From NCBI RefSeq assembly GCF_027257875.1, contig NZ_JAPVQY010000011.1, forward strand, positions 1 to 64,000: DNA of 64,000 nt. The letters are read 5' to 3'. The position numbers and the translations under genes were made by a program. Source of the DNA: Burkholderia sp. IMCC1007 (GTDB lineage Bacteria > Pseudomonadota > Gammaproteobacteria > Burkholderiales > Burkholderiaceae). Below the pieces are notes generated by a model. It saw only the letters and a program-made list of their open reading frames with translations. It ran no database searches and had not been told where the DNA came from. This document shows, piece after piece, positions 44,347 to 52,139 of the stretch (positions are counted from its first letter, which is position 1; every line of letters begins with the position of its first letter).

Positions 44347-45408
44347 ATGGAGCCATCGCCCAGCGCTATCGACCCATCTGTTGACGCCTTTGCATGCTCT
44401 GCGTCGTCGCCGTTTCCCGATGGCTACGACGTTGAAGCAGAGCGTGTGATTCTAGGGCGCGTCATTGCCGAGGGCGATCCTGATCCTGCTGATCCGCTGT
44501 TCGGGCGTTATCAGTTGCTTCTCGAACGCGAGGAAGCGCTGAATCACATGCGCGAGGCGCACGCGTTGCGACAGGGCAGCGATCCGCTAGTACGCCCGCA
44601 TGAGGCGCAGGCCATCAGCCGAATCGGCCAGCTCGGCAGCCAGGGCGTGGACCGCATGCGGTTGCATACTCGGGATGCGATGCGGCTCTTTCTTGGTCGA
44701 TCGATCGCGCCAGGCGAGCAGGGCCATCCAATGGCAGGCGGCCGCCGAGTGGCCGCGTCCCTGCGCGCGCTATGGGCGCTGTCGGGCAACGACAATCCGT
44801 ACGCGGACTGGAAGCTCATCGAGATCGCGGATCGCATCGGCGGTATTCGGCGCGCGAACGAACTCGAGCAGCAACATGCCCGCCAGTTGCTAGACGCCGC
44901 GCACAAAAAAGGCCTCGAGTATTCAGTGCTGCAATCGCGCGAACCTGCACACGTCTCGCTCGAATTTGGCTCGCCATACGGTTACATGATCGTAATGCTG
45001 CTCGTCGAGCTCGATTATCTGGTGCGCCTCGTGCGTTCGTCGGTGTTGCGCGACCTGATGTCGTCGACCGAGGGCTTCCGGCGCATCGGCTCGGCCAAGC
45101 ACCGGTGCCTGTCCGTGTTCCATTTCGCGGTGCACTGCCAGCGCGTGCTCACGCGCGCCGAACTGCTGCCGCTTTCGCGCGTCGACTTCCTGCCGAATGC
45201 GGATGCTGCCGCACGCGAACGCGTTGAAGCGGCGCGCTCGCTGCTCGGTGTCTTGCCCAGGGACGTCTTTGCCGGCGGGCGTGAGCCACGTCACAGCCGG
45301 CGGCGCGCGAGCCGCCTGTCAGAGGCGGAACTGCGGCTGCTCGACAGTGTGCCGCTGTCCGGGGACGATGCGGTCGCGAAAGCTGCATCAGGCGCGTTAG
45401 TGCAATGA
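44347..45408 (+). CDS. PFL_4669-family integrating conjugative element protein
   Basis: The 353-residue protein contains LGSQGVDRMRLHTRDAMRLFLGR, YGYMIVMLLVELDYLVRLVRSSVLRDLMSS and RVDFLPNADAAARERVEAARSLLG, the pattern of the PFL_4669 family (TIGR03761) found between the replication genes and ssb of these elements. A GAGGAG lies before the ATG. It is preceded by two palindromes in an otherwise empty leader. The role is unknown, probably DNA processing of the element. Confidence 0.85.
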   Translation: MEPSPSAIDPSVDAFACSASSPFPDGYDVEAERVILGRVIAEGDPDPADPLFGRYQLLLEREEALNHMREAHALRQGSDPLVRPHEAQAISRIGQLGSQGVDRMRLHTRDAMRLFLGRSIAPGEQGHPMAGGRRVAASLRALWALSGNDNPYADWKLIEIADRIGGIRRANELEQQHARQLLDAAHKKGLEYSVLQSREPAHVSLEFGSPYGYMIVMLLVELDYLVRLVRSSVLRDLMSSTEGFRRIGSAKHRCLSVFHFAVHCQRVLTRAELLPLSRVDFLPNADAAARERVEAARSLLGVLPRDVFAGGREPRHSRRRASRLSEAELRLLDSVPLSGDDAVAKAASGALVQ

Positions 45409-45424
45409 TGCGAGGACTGCGGCA

Positions 45425-45913
45425 ATGACTGACCGACCTTCGGATCTGGATCGACGTTCAAAGGCCTTTAAGGGTAAGGGAGCCGGCAGCCTTGCGCCAG
45501 CAATGGCGCTACCTGTATCACGGATCGCGGGCGATGCCGGGATACGCGTGCTACTGCGTTCGTACGAGCACTGGCTCGAGGAGACTATGACCGAAATGCA
45601 GACGCTGGCGCTGGAGAGCGCGACCACCGGGCTCGACGTGTCGCTGCGCTGCGTACGGATCGCACTGGCGAGCGGCGCGACACGCCATCGTCTCGACTGG
45701 TTCATCCGCGGTGAGCCACATGCGGTTGCCTGGCCGTACGTTAAGGGCTGTTTCAATCGCATTCCCGCGCCGCTACGGACGTATCTGCAGCAGTGCCAGA
45801 TTCGTGCCAAGGAGCTCAATGCACTCGAGTCGGTATTCCGGTATGCGGCGAGTCAGCTCGCGATGTACCTGGAGCACGGCACGGTGAAAATTCGGCGCAG
45901 CGATGAGACGTAA
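45425..45913 (+). CDS. DUF3158 family protein
   Basis: The 162-residue protein carries LRSYEHWLEETMTEMQTLALESATTGLDVSLRCVRIALASGATRHRLDWFIRGEPHAVAWPYVKG, which fits DUF3158, a family always found beside ssb in ICE modules. It starts 16 bases after the PFL_4669-type gene. The function is unestablished. Confidence 0.83.
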   Translation: MTDRPSDLDRRSKAFKGKGAGSLAPAMALPVSRIAGDAGIRVLLRSYEHWLEETMTEMQTLALESATTGLDVSLRCVRIALASGATRHRLDWFIRGEPHAVAWPYVKGCFNRIPAPLRTYLQQCQIRAKELNALESVFRYAASQLAMYLEHGTVKIRRSDET

Positions 45914-46042
45914 GACCGGTGCGGAGTTTCGTCCGCGTCTGATTGGCGGACACCGAGCTGACGCAGGGCACCCGAATAAAAGAAGCAGGAGTGGACAGCG
46001 CGTGCGATAGACAGGGGCAATCCTTGATGAACGGAGTCGGGA

Positions 46043-46621
46043 ATGGGAATCTATGCAGAACTCGTCGGTAACGTGCTGGCATCGCCGACGATGAAACAGG
46101 TCAACACCGCCAGCGGCACGCGCCGCATTGTCGAACTGCGCGTGATGTCCGCCAGTTACCGACGGCTCGAGGACGGCACGCTGGAGCAGCGCGACGGACG
46201 GACGTTCCCAGTCGACGTGACTATCTGGAACGAACTCCTCACCGAGCGCGTGCTTCAGCATATCAGGACCGGGGCGAGTGTCGTCGTCCGCGGCGACTTC
46301 TACGTCAGCCCCTGGATCAATCGCGACAACGAGGCGGACGCTGGCGCGCATATCGACGCGGAGTCCATCTCGCTGAACCTCGTGCGCATCGAACAGGTGG
46401 TTTATCGGCCGCGCCAGCCGCGCGAAGGCGAAGTTTCCGGCGGCTCATCACAGAGCGAGGGCGGGGGCGAGCAGGAGGGTTCGGCCAATGACGTATCGAA
46501 TCCGTCTGAGTCGACCTCGGAAGGGGAGTCGCCTGCTGAGGATCCAGAGGGTGACACGGCATCCCCGGGGCAAGCCGCGAGCCGGCGTTCGCGCCGGGCG
46601 GCGCGGGCGCAAGGCCAATGA
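46043..46621 (+). CDS. ssb: single-stranded DNA-binding protein of the element
   Basis: The 192-residue protein has an N-terminal OB-fold (YAELVGNVLASPTMKQVNT...FPVDVTIWNELLTERVLQHIRTGASVVVRGDFYVSPW) and a long Glu/Ser/Gly-rich tail. The OB part differs from chromosomal SSB in the way typical for ICE SSBs, and the usual DDDIPF tip is replaced by an Arg-rich end. It would protect transferred single strands. The downstream gene overlaps its stop. Confidence 0.87.
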   Translation: MGIYAELVGNVLASPTMKQVNTASGTRRIVELRVMSASYRRLEDGTLEQRDGRTFPVDVTIWNELLTERVLQHIRTGASVVVRGDFYVSPWINRDNEADAGAHIDAESISLNLVRIEQVVYRPRQPREGEVSGGSSQSEGGGEQEGSANDVSNPSESTSEGESPAEDPEGDTASPGQAASRRSRRAARAQGQ

Positions 46622-46902
46622 CTCGCAGCGGAACTCGCGTGCCGATGGACGAGTCGTCAATGCGTGACGGCGCCTGTCCGACCACGCCTGACGCCGAAGA
46701 AGAGCGCATGTTACGGGCCCTCGTGTTTGAAGGCGCTGCGCTCGCACACTGCGGCCCCTACGTTGCATGCTTTCGTGGGTGGCTCGTTCGAGTTTCGCGT
46801 GAGAATTCCTCCGAAGCCGGTTGCGCAATGCGAGTTACCGCTGAAATTTGTTGCCGCCATGGTGGCCTGCTATGGCGCATCAGTTTGCTTCCGAACGTCT
46901 GA
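46618..46902 (+). CDS. hypothetical protein overlapping ssb
   Basis: The 94-residue frame starts at the ATGA overlap with ssb, which favours expression. The first half is acidic and Ser-rich, and the second contains ALVFEGAALAHCGPYVACFRGWLVRV. No family is recognised. In related elements a topoisomerase III gene often follows ssb, but none is here. Confidence 0.35.
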   Translation: MTRSGTRVPMDESSMRDGACPTTPDAEEERMLRALVFEGAALAHCGPYVACFRGWLVRVSRENSSEAGCAMRVTAEICCRHGGLLWRISLLPNV

Positions 46903-46966
46903 GTCAGCAGGTGCTCATGTAAGGTTTCTCTTGCCGCATACGCGCCGGATACGGATGTGTCTTGTT

Positions 46967-47158
46967 TCACAGAACCCGGAGATTGCGAATGCGTCCGATT
47001 CCCGGTGAGCGCTGTAGTATGAGATCCGTGATGTATTCGGGCAGCAGCGCACGCGGTATGTTCGGCGGAATCCCTTCTACAAGTTGCGACGGGACCTGGA
47101 CAATGAGTCGGTCGGGATCGCTTTGCAGGCTGTGCTCGTAGCTAACTCGGTAATCCAT
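46967..47158 (-). CDS. small hypothetical protein
   Basis: The frame from the ATG at 47158 codes for about 63 residues, including DPDRLIVQVPSQLVEGIPPNIPRALLPEYITDLILQRSPG. This looks protein-like but matches nothing I know. No strong ribosome site is seen. Apart from this and the ssb-overlapping frame, the 46.9-47.5 kb stretch has no supported gene. Confidence 0.3.
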   Translation of the reverse strand: MDYRVSYEHSLQSDPDRLIVQVPSQLVEGIPPNIPRALLPEYITDLILQRSPGIGRIRNLRVL

Positions 47159-47552
47159 GTGACGTGCCGTCTGATAGGCGGGAGCGGATGGGACATCCAA
47201 TATGGCGGTCGTTTGCTGATTTTCAATATCGAGCGATCCTCTCGGAGCCACTCAGCCTGAGTGATGCAGGGACGCGGACCGAGCCGAGGCTGCGAGGGGA
47301 TTGCGTATTGCCGGTCTCGCATGTTTCTCGTTTGTCGCTTCAATGACGCGGACTACGCGAAGGCTTGTCGGTGGCAACCCGCATCTCCTGACCGTATCTG
47401 TGTCGCGCGGTGCGCGGAAAGGCTGTTGCGGAAAGGCTTGCGCGCGTACCGCCTTCGCGATACGGTAGCTGGGCTGGCTTTCGACGGCTGCCGTCCACGT
47501 ACCCGACGGGGAAGCTGTCGGCCAGTCTTGATTACTGAAAGAGGAAGAGGTA

Positions 47553-47837
47553 ATGAATAAACAGGAACTGATTGATGCGGTAGCGTCGGCTACCGGTTCG
47601 AGCAAATCCATCACCGGCGAGGCGATTGATGCCGTGATCGGCGCGATCACGAACGCGGTGGTCAAAGGCGACACGGTGCAACTGGTTGGCTTTGGCTCCT
47701 TCACTCAGGGCAAGCGTGCCGCGCGCACCGGCCGCAATCCGGCGACGGGTGAGGAGATCAGCATCGCCGCGGCGAAGACCGTAAAGTTCACGGCAGGCAA
47801 GGCGTTCAAGGACGCGGTCAACGGCGGCCAGCGGTAG
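47553..47837 (+). CDS. hupB: HU-family DNA-binding protein
   Basis: The 94-residue histone-like protein starts [18 protein letters not shown], and the beta-arm segment [24 protein letters not shown] carries the conserved RNP tip that bends DNA. It is complete, with an AAGAGG before the ATG. HU-like proteins occur often on ICEs and may aid recombination or silencing. A hairpin terminator follows. Confidence 0.93.
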   Translation: MNKQELIDAVASATGSSKSITGEAIDAVIGAITNAVVKGDTVQLVGFGSFTQGKRAARTGRNPATGEEISIAAAKTVKFTAGKAFKDAVNGGQR

Positions 47838-47868
47838 GCGCGCGGTCCCATAAGGGGTTACCTGACAG

Positions 47869-47887
47869 GCGGCGGTTGCTCCGCCGC
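47869..47887. terminator. bidirectional hairpin between HU and the converging unknown gene
   Basis: GCGGCGG and CCGCCGC form a perfect 7-bp stem with loop TTGCT, lying between two converging genes. No T-run is present on either side. Confidence 0.5.
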
Positions 47888-47893
47888 GCGTTG

Positions 47894-49108
47894 CTACCGG
47901 ATATACGGCGCGAGCACCTTGCTGACAAATGAGGAAGCGGCGTACTGTCCGAATTGTTCCTTAAGTCGGGCGTTGAGCGCATCGCTGGACGTGCCGTTCG
48001 CATAGGCCGCGTCGGTGAGCGCGGCATGAGCATCGAGCACATCGGCCGCCGTGATCTCATACCCGGCGCCGGCGTCGATCCAGCGCAGCGCAGCCAGGCC
48101 GCAGCTCATCGCGAACACCGGTTGCCGCTGCGCGAACTCACGTGCGGCCCGAATCAGGGTGCGTGGATCGGTCGGGCTGGTCTGGATGAGCGACATCGCG
48201 AGATCGAAGAGTCCCGCGTCCTTCGCCGCAGCAAACCATTTGCCTTCCGAACCCGGCTCGCTTTCGATGAGGTCCTGCAGGATTGTAGTCTGCGACAGTC
48301 CGGGATATTTCTTCACGATCGCACGGAAGGTCGCGAGGTACGTCCCCGCGCGGTTAGCAGCGATCGCATACCGCTGGTAGGCTTCGTCCGCCATGCCGCT
48401 GGCGAGCAGGATTGTCTCGCAGGTGAGGGCGATGCCACTTTCTGGCGTATGGGCATTACGCGACTGCTCGGCGTAACGCAGCGCGTCTGCGGGCCGGCCG
48501 AGCGCTACCAGCGCCTTTACGCCCCATTGCCGGTACCCCCACCATGTCATGCGTGCGGAGTCGACCAGCGCAAGAAGTTCGTCGAACCGCTGCGCGACGT
48601 AAAGCGCACTCATGCACGCGGTTGTCCCGACAAAATATCCACCTTGGCCGTCGGGGCCGATCACACGCGCCGTGATTGGCAGTAGCCTGTTCGCCCATGC
48701 GGAGGCCATATCTGGTGTCGCACAAAGTTCGCCCCATGCATCGGCGAGGTGCTCGATATACGGTATCTGGTCTTCCTGCAGTGCTTCGAAGAGACGTTCC
48801 AGCCAAGCCTGTCTGATTGGGGAATCCACTTTTGCGGCGGCAATCAGGGGAGCCAGTGCATCGATGGCCCGGTTGACTGCGGTGCCCATCGCTCCGGACG
48901 AACTGTCGACCTGTTCCAGTGCCGGAGACACTCTCTCCAGCAGCAGCACCGCGCCTTCGGCAGCAAGGATGGCATCAGCGCGCGCCGCCTGCCGGATCTC
49001 GGCGACGGCTTCCTTTAAGCGCTGGATCGGCAACGCAGATTTCCAGCCGAAGGCGTTACGCCGGAAACGGGCAGGGAAGGTCCATCGATGTGGGTTCTTA
49101 TGTGACAT
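47894..49108 (-). CDS. conserved hypothetical protein, helical-repeat type (DUF6880-like)
   Basis: The 404-residue, soluble, mainly helical protein contains AEGAVLLLERVSPALEQVDSSSGAMGTAVNRAIDALAPLI and WLERLFEALQEDQIPYIEHLADAWGELC. This resembles proteins annotated as DUF6880, and the middle has TPR-like alternation (ALVALGRPADALRYAEQS). It follows the 290-residue unknown gene by 16 bases in the same direction, so they act together. I can offer no function beyond a scaffold or sensor role. Confidence 0.65.
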   Translation of the reverse strand: MSHKNPHRWTFPARFRRNAFGWKSALPIQRLKEAVAEIRQAARADAILAAEGAVLLLERVSPALEQVDSSSGAMGTAVNRAIDALAPLIAAAKVDSPIRQAWLERLFEALQEDQIPYIEHLADAWGELCATPDMASAWANRLLPITARVIGPDGQGGYFVGTTACMSALYVAQRFDELLALVDSARMTWWGYRQWGVKALVALGRPADALRYAEQSRNAHTPESGIALTCETILLASGMADEAYQRYAIAANRAGTYLATFRAIVKKYPGLSQTTILQDLIESEPGSEGKWFAAAKDAGLFDLAMSLIQTSPTDPRTLIRAAREFAQRQPVFAMSCGLAALRWIDAGAGYEITAADVLDAHAALTDAAYANGTSSDALNARLKEQFGQYAASSFVSKVLAPYIR

Positions 49109-49124
49109 CGCGGGCTTTCAACAT

Positions 49125-49997
49125 TCAACGGTTTTTCATGTAGAGCCGGTAGAGCGGATCATGGAGATCACGCAGATCGCGGCGGCGATCCATCAACTCG
49201 TGATGGCGGCCTTCGCGCTCGAGCGCGAGCAGCCGAAGCACCCGTCTTGCCGCACGCTCGGGCTCGGTGTTACGACCGGGTTGCGCCTGCTTTAGCAGTG
49301 GTGCCAGTCCGGTTTTCTGGATCAGTGCCCAGGCCGGAAACCACGCCAGGTCGACGACATCGCCGCTTCCGTCAAAGGACGCATCGAATGCCCTGCGCAG
49401 GGTATCCAGCGAACTGTCTTTGAGACGCGAGAACAGGGTATCGAAACGCGTGGGCGCAAGCCATGCGAGTTCGGCCAGAAGCGGCCAGGCGGCTTCGAGA
49501 CCATCGATCCGGTACCGGCATTCGGCCATCCACATCAGCGGCGCAGGAATGCGACGCCACGATTCGATGCGCATGACCGTGGATTCCGTGGCTTTCCAGT
49601 TACCCGCTTGCAGGTAGAGCGAGGCGGCATGTGCATCGGGCTGACCCGCACGGAACAGAAGACCCGCGGCGCGTTGCGCGAGTTCGTTCCAGAAGGGCGC
49701 CAGCCATGCGATGGCGCCGCGCTCGCCCATCAGGTCGCTCGCCGAGGGGTGGACGCGGGTCAATATCGTCTCCCGTGAGCCAAGTGCAGCGTCGTGACTT
49801 TCGAAGGGGCTGCTGCAACGTCCTTCGAGGGCAGTCACGAGCGTGTCGACTGCCATGCGTGCCGCATCGTCCGGGTATTCGTGCGTGAGGATCTGCAGCG
49901 CGTCGCGGGCGACTGCGGCATCGTGGTGCTGCAATGCTGACAGGACATCGTTGCGCAGCATCACATCACGGCTGTCGTCAAAAATATCGAGTTGCAT
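49125..49997 (-). CDS. conserved hypothetical protein, helical repeat
   Basis: The 290-residue, Ala- and Leu-rich protein has helix pairs such as LSALQHHDAAVARDALQILTHEYPDDAARMAVDTLVTAL and GLEAAWPLLAELAWLAPTRFDTLFSRL. These suggest a TPR/HEAT-like solenoid. It is the upstream partner of the DUF6880-like gene. No signal peptide or membrane segment is seen, and no family is recognised. Confidence 0.65.
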   Translation of the reverse strand: MQLDIFDDSRDVMLRNDVLSALQHHDAAVARDALQILTHEYPDDAARMAVDTLVTALEGRCSSPFESHDAALGSRETILTRVHPSASDLMGERGAIAWLAPFWNELAQRAAGLLFRAGQPDAHAASLYLQAGNWKATESTVMRIESWRRIPAPLMWMAECRYRIDGLEAAWPLLAELAWLAPTRFDTLFSRLKDSSLDTLRRAFDASFDGSGDVVDLAWFPAWALIQKTGLAPLLKQAQPGRNTEPERAARRVLRLLALEREGRHHELMDRRRDLRDLHDPLYRLYMKNR

Positions 49998-50042
49998 GGG
50001 TTGGGCTCAGAAAAGCTGGTCGCCAGGATTTGCGAGGTTCGA

Positions 50043-50210
50043 TCACTTCACGACACTCCTTAACGGGCGGCCGTCTTCGAGGATGGACTCGATGACGGCG
50101 CGCTGGCCGCTTGCCTCGGCCACCACGCGTACCATCCAGTCCCGGTAGCGCATCAGCGCGCCGATTGGCGGGCACCTGGGGCGGTTTCGTCTTGGGTCGG
50201 CTTTCGGCAT
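50043..50210 (-). CDS. very small protein between the TraB-like gene and the helical-repeat pair
   Basis: A 55-residue frame reads PRCPPIGALMRYRDWMVRVVAEASGQ and then RAVIESILEDGRPLRSVVK to a TGA. The composition is protein-like, and it lies between two same-strand genes in what would otherwise be a 270-base gap. No good ribosome site stands before the first ATG, so translation may begin at the internal Met of LMRYRDW. A transcriptional link with TraB is likely. The function is unknown. Confidence 0.45.
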   Translation of the reverse strand: MPKADPRRNRPRCPPIGALMRYRDWMVRVVAEASGQRAVIESILEDGRPLRSVVK

Positions 50211-50270
50211 CAGGAAGGCGGGGGGCGGAACGACAGACGATTATCCCACGCCTGTCCGCGGTAACAGCAG

Positions 50271-51527
50271 CTACCGGTTCACCGCACGCAGCAATGGCGT
50301 ACCGGACAGGCGGGCGATGGCGGCGATACCCTGGCGCTGGATGTGTACGAGCGCGAGGTCGGAATCGAACCAGCTGTTCGCCAGGCTGATGAGCACGTCG
50401 GGCGATTGCAGCAACACGCGCCAGTGCGGCCACCACAACAGGTCCTCATAGCAGATCGAGAAGGCCACGCGTTTGCCGGCGACGATGACGTTTGACTGCA
50501 TCATGCCGCCACGGATCGCACTGACGGCCGCACCGGGACGCCATAGCGCCACGGGCACCGGCTGGCGACTGTCGATGCGCCCGCGGCTGGCGCCAACGAT
50601 GATCGCACTGTCGGTGTATCGGAACGGCGTGCCGGACACGGTCAGGTCCATGCCGATGATCAGTGTTCGCTTCGCTGAGACCAATGCCTGGATGTCGTCA
50701 CGCCACCAGTAGTCCATCGCCGGGCGCCACAGCCCCACGATTTCCTCTGGCATGACGACGACGGTGGCGCCCGCGGTGAACGCGTGTTGTGTGATGGCCT
50801 GGACCTGTTGCGTTCGGGCGTAGAGCAACGCGTAGCTGGACTGATCGAACCGGCTCAAGCGTGTGTCGAGTGCGACCCAACTGGACGATACTTCCGGCGC
50901 GCTCGCCACACTGCGCGCGACGGCGGACAGTATCAGGAGCAGCGTCGCGGCATGTCGGACGGGAGGTCCGTGTGAGACGGAGGCCGCGCACGCGATGGCG
51001 GTCACACCGAGCATCAGGCCCGGCGCCTTCCAGCCAGGAAACAGGGTGCTGGCGACGTATGCCGGCGATAGCCAGCCGATGATGCCGAGTGGTGGTACGG
51101 TCACGAGCACGGTCGCGACAGCGGCGCACAAGGCGTAGCGTGCGGCGCCCGCGTTCGGCCCCGGCTTGAGCACGGCCCACGGTGTCGCCAGCACGCACGC
51201 CTGCGCGATCCAAAACAGGAAGCCGAGTACGAGCCCCTCCGGTCGCGTCAGCTCCCCATAGCCGGAAAAGAAGCGCATGCTGACGACGGGAATATCCCGT
51301 GCGCCAGCGAGGTAATAGCCCATCCAGATTGCGAGTGCCGAGGTACGTTCCCGCACGCGGGACCATATGGCTGGCAGGAGCAGCAGGAGCACCTGCCAGT
51401 GCCCTGGGTACCATGCGGACAACGCCACGAGTGCGCCGGTGGAGATGAACGTCGCACATGCAAGGCTGCGTGGGAGAGACTGGAAAGTTGCCCGTGTCGA
51501 CGGAAGAAGTGGAGGCAGCGAAAACAT
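50271..51527 (-). CDS. traB: TraB-like conjugal transfer protein: membrane part plus nitrilase domain
   Basis: The 418-residue protein has five or more N-terminal membrane helices with GARDIPVVSMRFFSGYGE, as in TraB of Agrobacterium Ti and related plasmids. The C-terminal carbon-nitrogen hydrolase domain carries the Glu of VVMPEE and the nucleophile Cys of SICYEDLLWW. TraB stimulates conjugation and resembles apolipoprotein N-acyltransferase. It is the first gene of the minus-strand group 51.5-47.9 kb. The exact substrate of the hydrolase domain is unproved. Confidence 0.85.
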   Translation of the reverse strand: MFSLPPLLPSTRATFQSLPRSLACATFISTGALVALSAWYPGHWQVLLLLLPAIWSRVRERTSALAIWMGYYLAGARDIPVVSMRFFSGYGELTRPEGLVLGFLFWIAQACVLATPWAVLKPGPNAGAARYALCAAVATVLVTVPPLGIIGWLSPAYVASTLFPGWKAPGLMLGVTAIACAASVSHGPPVRHAATLLLILSAVARSVASAPEVSSSWVALDTRLSRFDQSSYALLYARTQQVQAITQHAFTAGATVVVMPEEIVGLWRPAMDYWWRDDIQALVSAKRTLIIGMDLTVSGTPFRYTDSAIIVGASRGRIDSRQPVPVALWRPGAAVSAIRGGMMQSNVIVAGKRVAFSICYEDLLWWPHWRVLLQSPDVLISLANSWFDSDLALVHIQRQGIAAIARLSGTPLLRAVNR

Positions 51528-51672
51528 GGGTCCACAGGGAGGCAGAAGTCAGCGGCACGGTCGATGCCGTGCCGGGCTTTCCCCAGTGATGCGCGCGCTG
51601 CATTGTCGAGCATAGGACAGGTTTTGCGTTCGCGCTACGTTGAAGAATAGCGTCGAGAGAAAAGTCACCGAC

Positions 51673-51707
51673 AAAAAAAGCGCCCGGTCCCGGAAGGGAT
51701 CAGGCGC
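51673..51707 (-). terminator. strong rho-independent terminator of the 61-51.7 kb operon
   Basis: On the minus strand GCGCCTGATCCC-TTCC-GGGACCGGGCGC forms a long stem, immediately followed by seven T. It lies 37 bases beyond the DUF3085 stop and ends the long operon. Confidence 0.85.
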
Positions 51708-51743
51708 ATCGCTTTGAATGGGAGCGAAAAGGGAAGGAGACCT

Positions 51744-52094
51744 TCAGGAGCGCGGGGCGACAGCGTTGATGTAGAGGTAACCGGCGTCGGCTTCGATTTG
51801 GAGATCGAAGCCTTCGGCGATCACGCGGTCGAAGACCGCATCGCTGCGATCGAGATACTCGACGAAATCATCGCCGGCGAATTCCGCCTGGGCGCGTTCC
51901 CACCAGTCGGCGAATGGCACCGTATCGGGATTGCATTCGACAGCCCACGCGATGATCCTGCGACGGCCGTTTTCTATTTCGCCTTTCTCCGAGAGCATGT
52001 AGACGCCGTGATCCTTGACCAACACGATTCGACATTGCTGTGTGCGGGCTTCGGAGATGACGGGACGCAGATCAGCGGTCAGGAAGTGGATCAT
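51744..52094 (-). CDS. DUF3085 family protein
   Basis: The 116-residue protein contains CRIVLVKDHGVYMLSEKGE, AWAVECNPDTVPFADWWERAQ and GGDDF-like AGDDFVEYLD, the hallmarks I associate with DUF3085, found in ICE cargo clusters. GGAGG precedes ATG 52094. It is the last gene of the operon, 45 bases after the helicase. The function is unknown. Confidence 0.78.
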   Translation of the reverse strand: MIHFLTADLRPVISEARTQQCRIVLVKDHGVYMLSEKGEIENGRRRIIAWAVECNPDTVPFADWWERAQAEFAGDDFVEYLDRSDAVFDRVIAEGFDLQIEADAGYLYINAVAPRS

Positions 52095-52139
52095 GATGAA
52101 TTCCTCCATGAGGGATGGGGTGGGAGATGAGGTTCCCGG

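Noticed and set aside
50698-51603. 301-residue minus-strand frame overlapping TraB in another phase
   Set aside because: The TraB frame carries membrane helices and the catalytic nitrilase residues; this one is Arg-rich shadow sequence.
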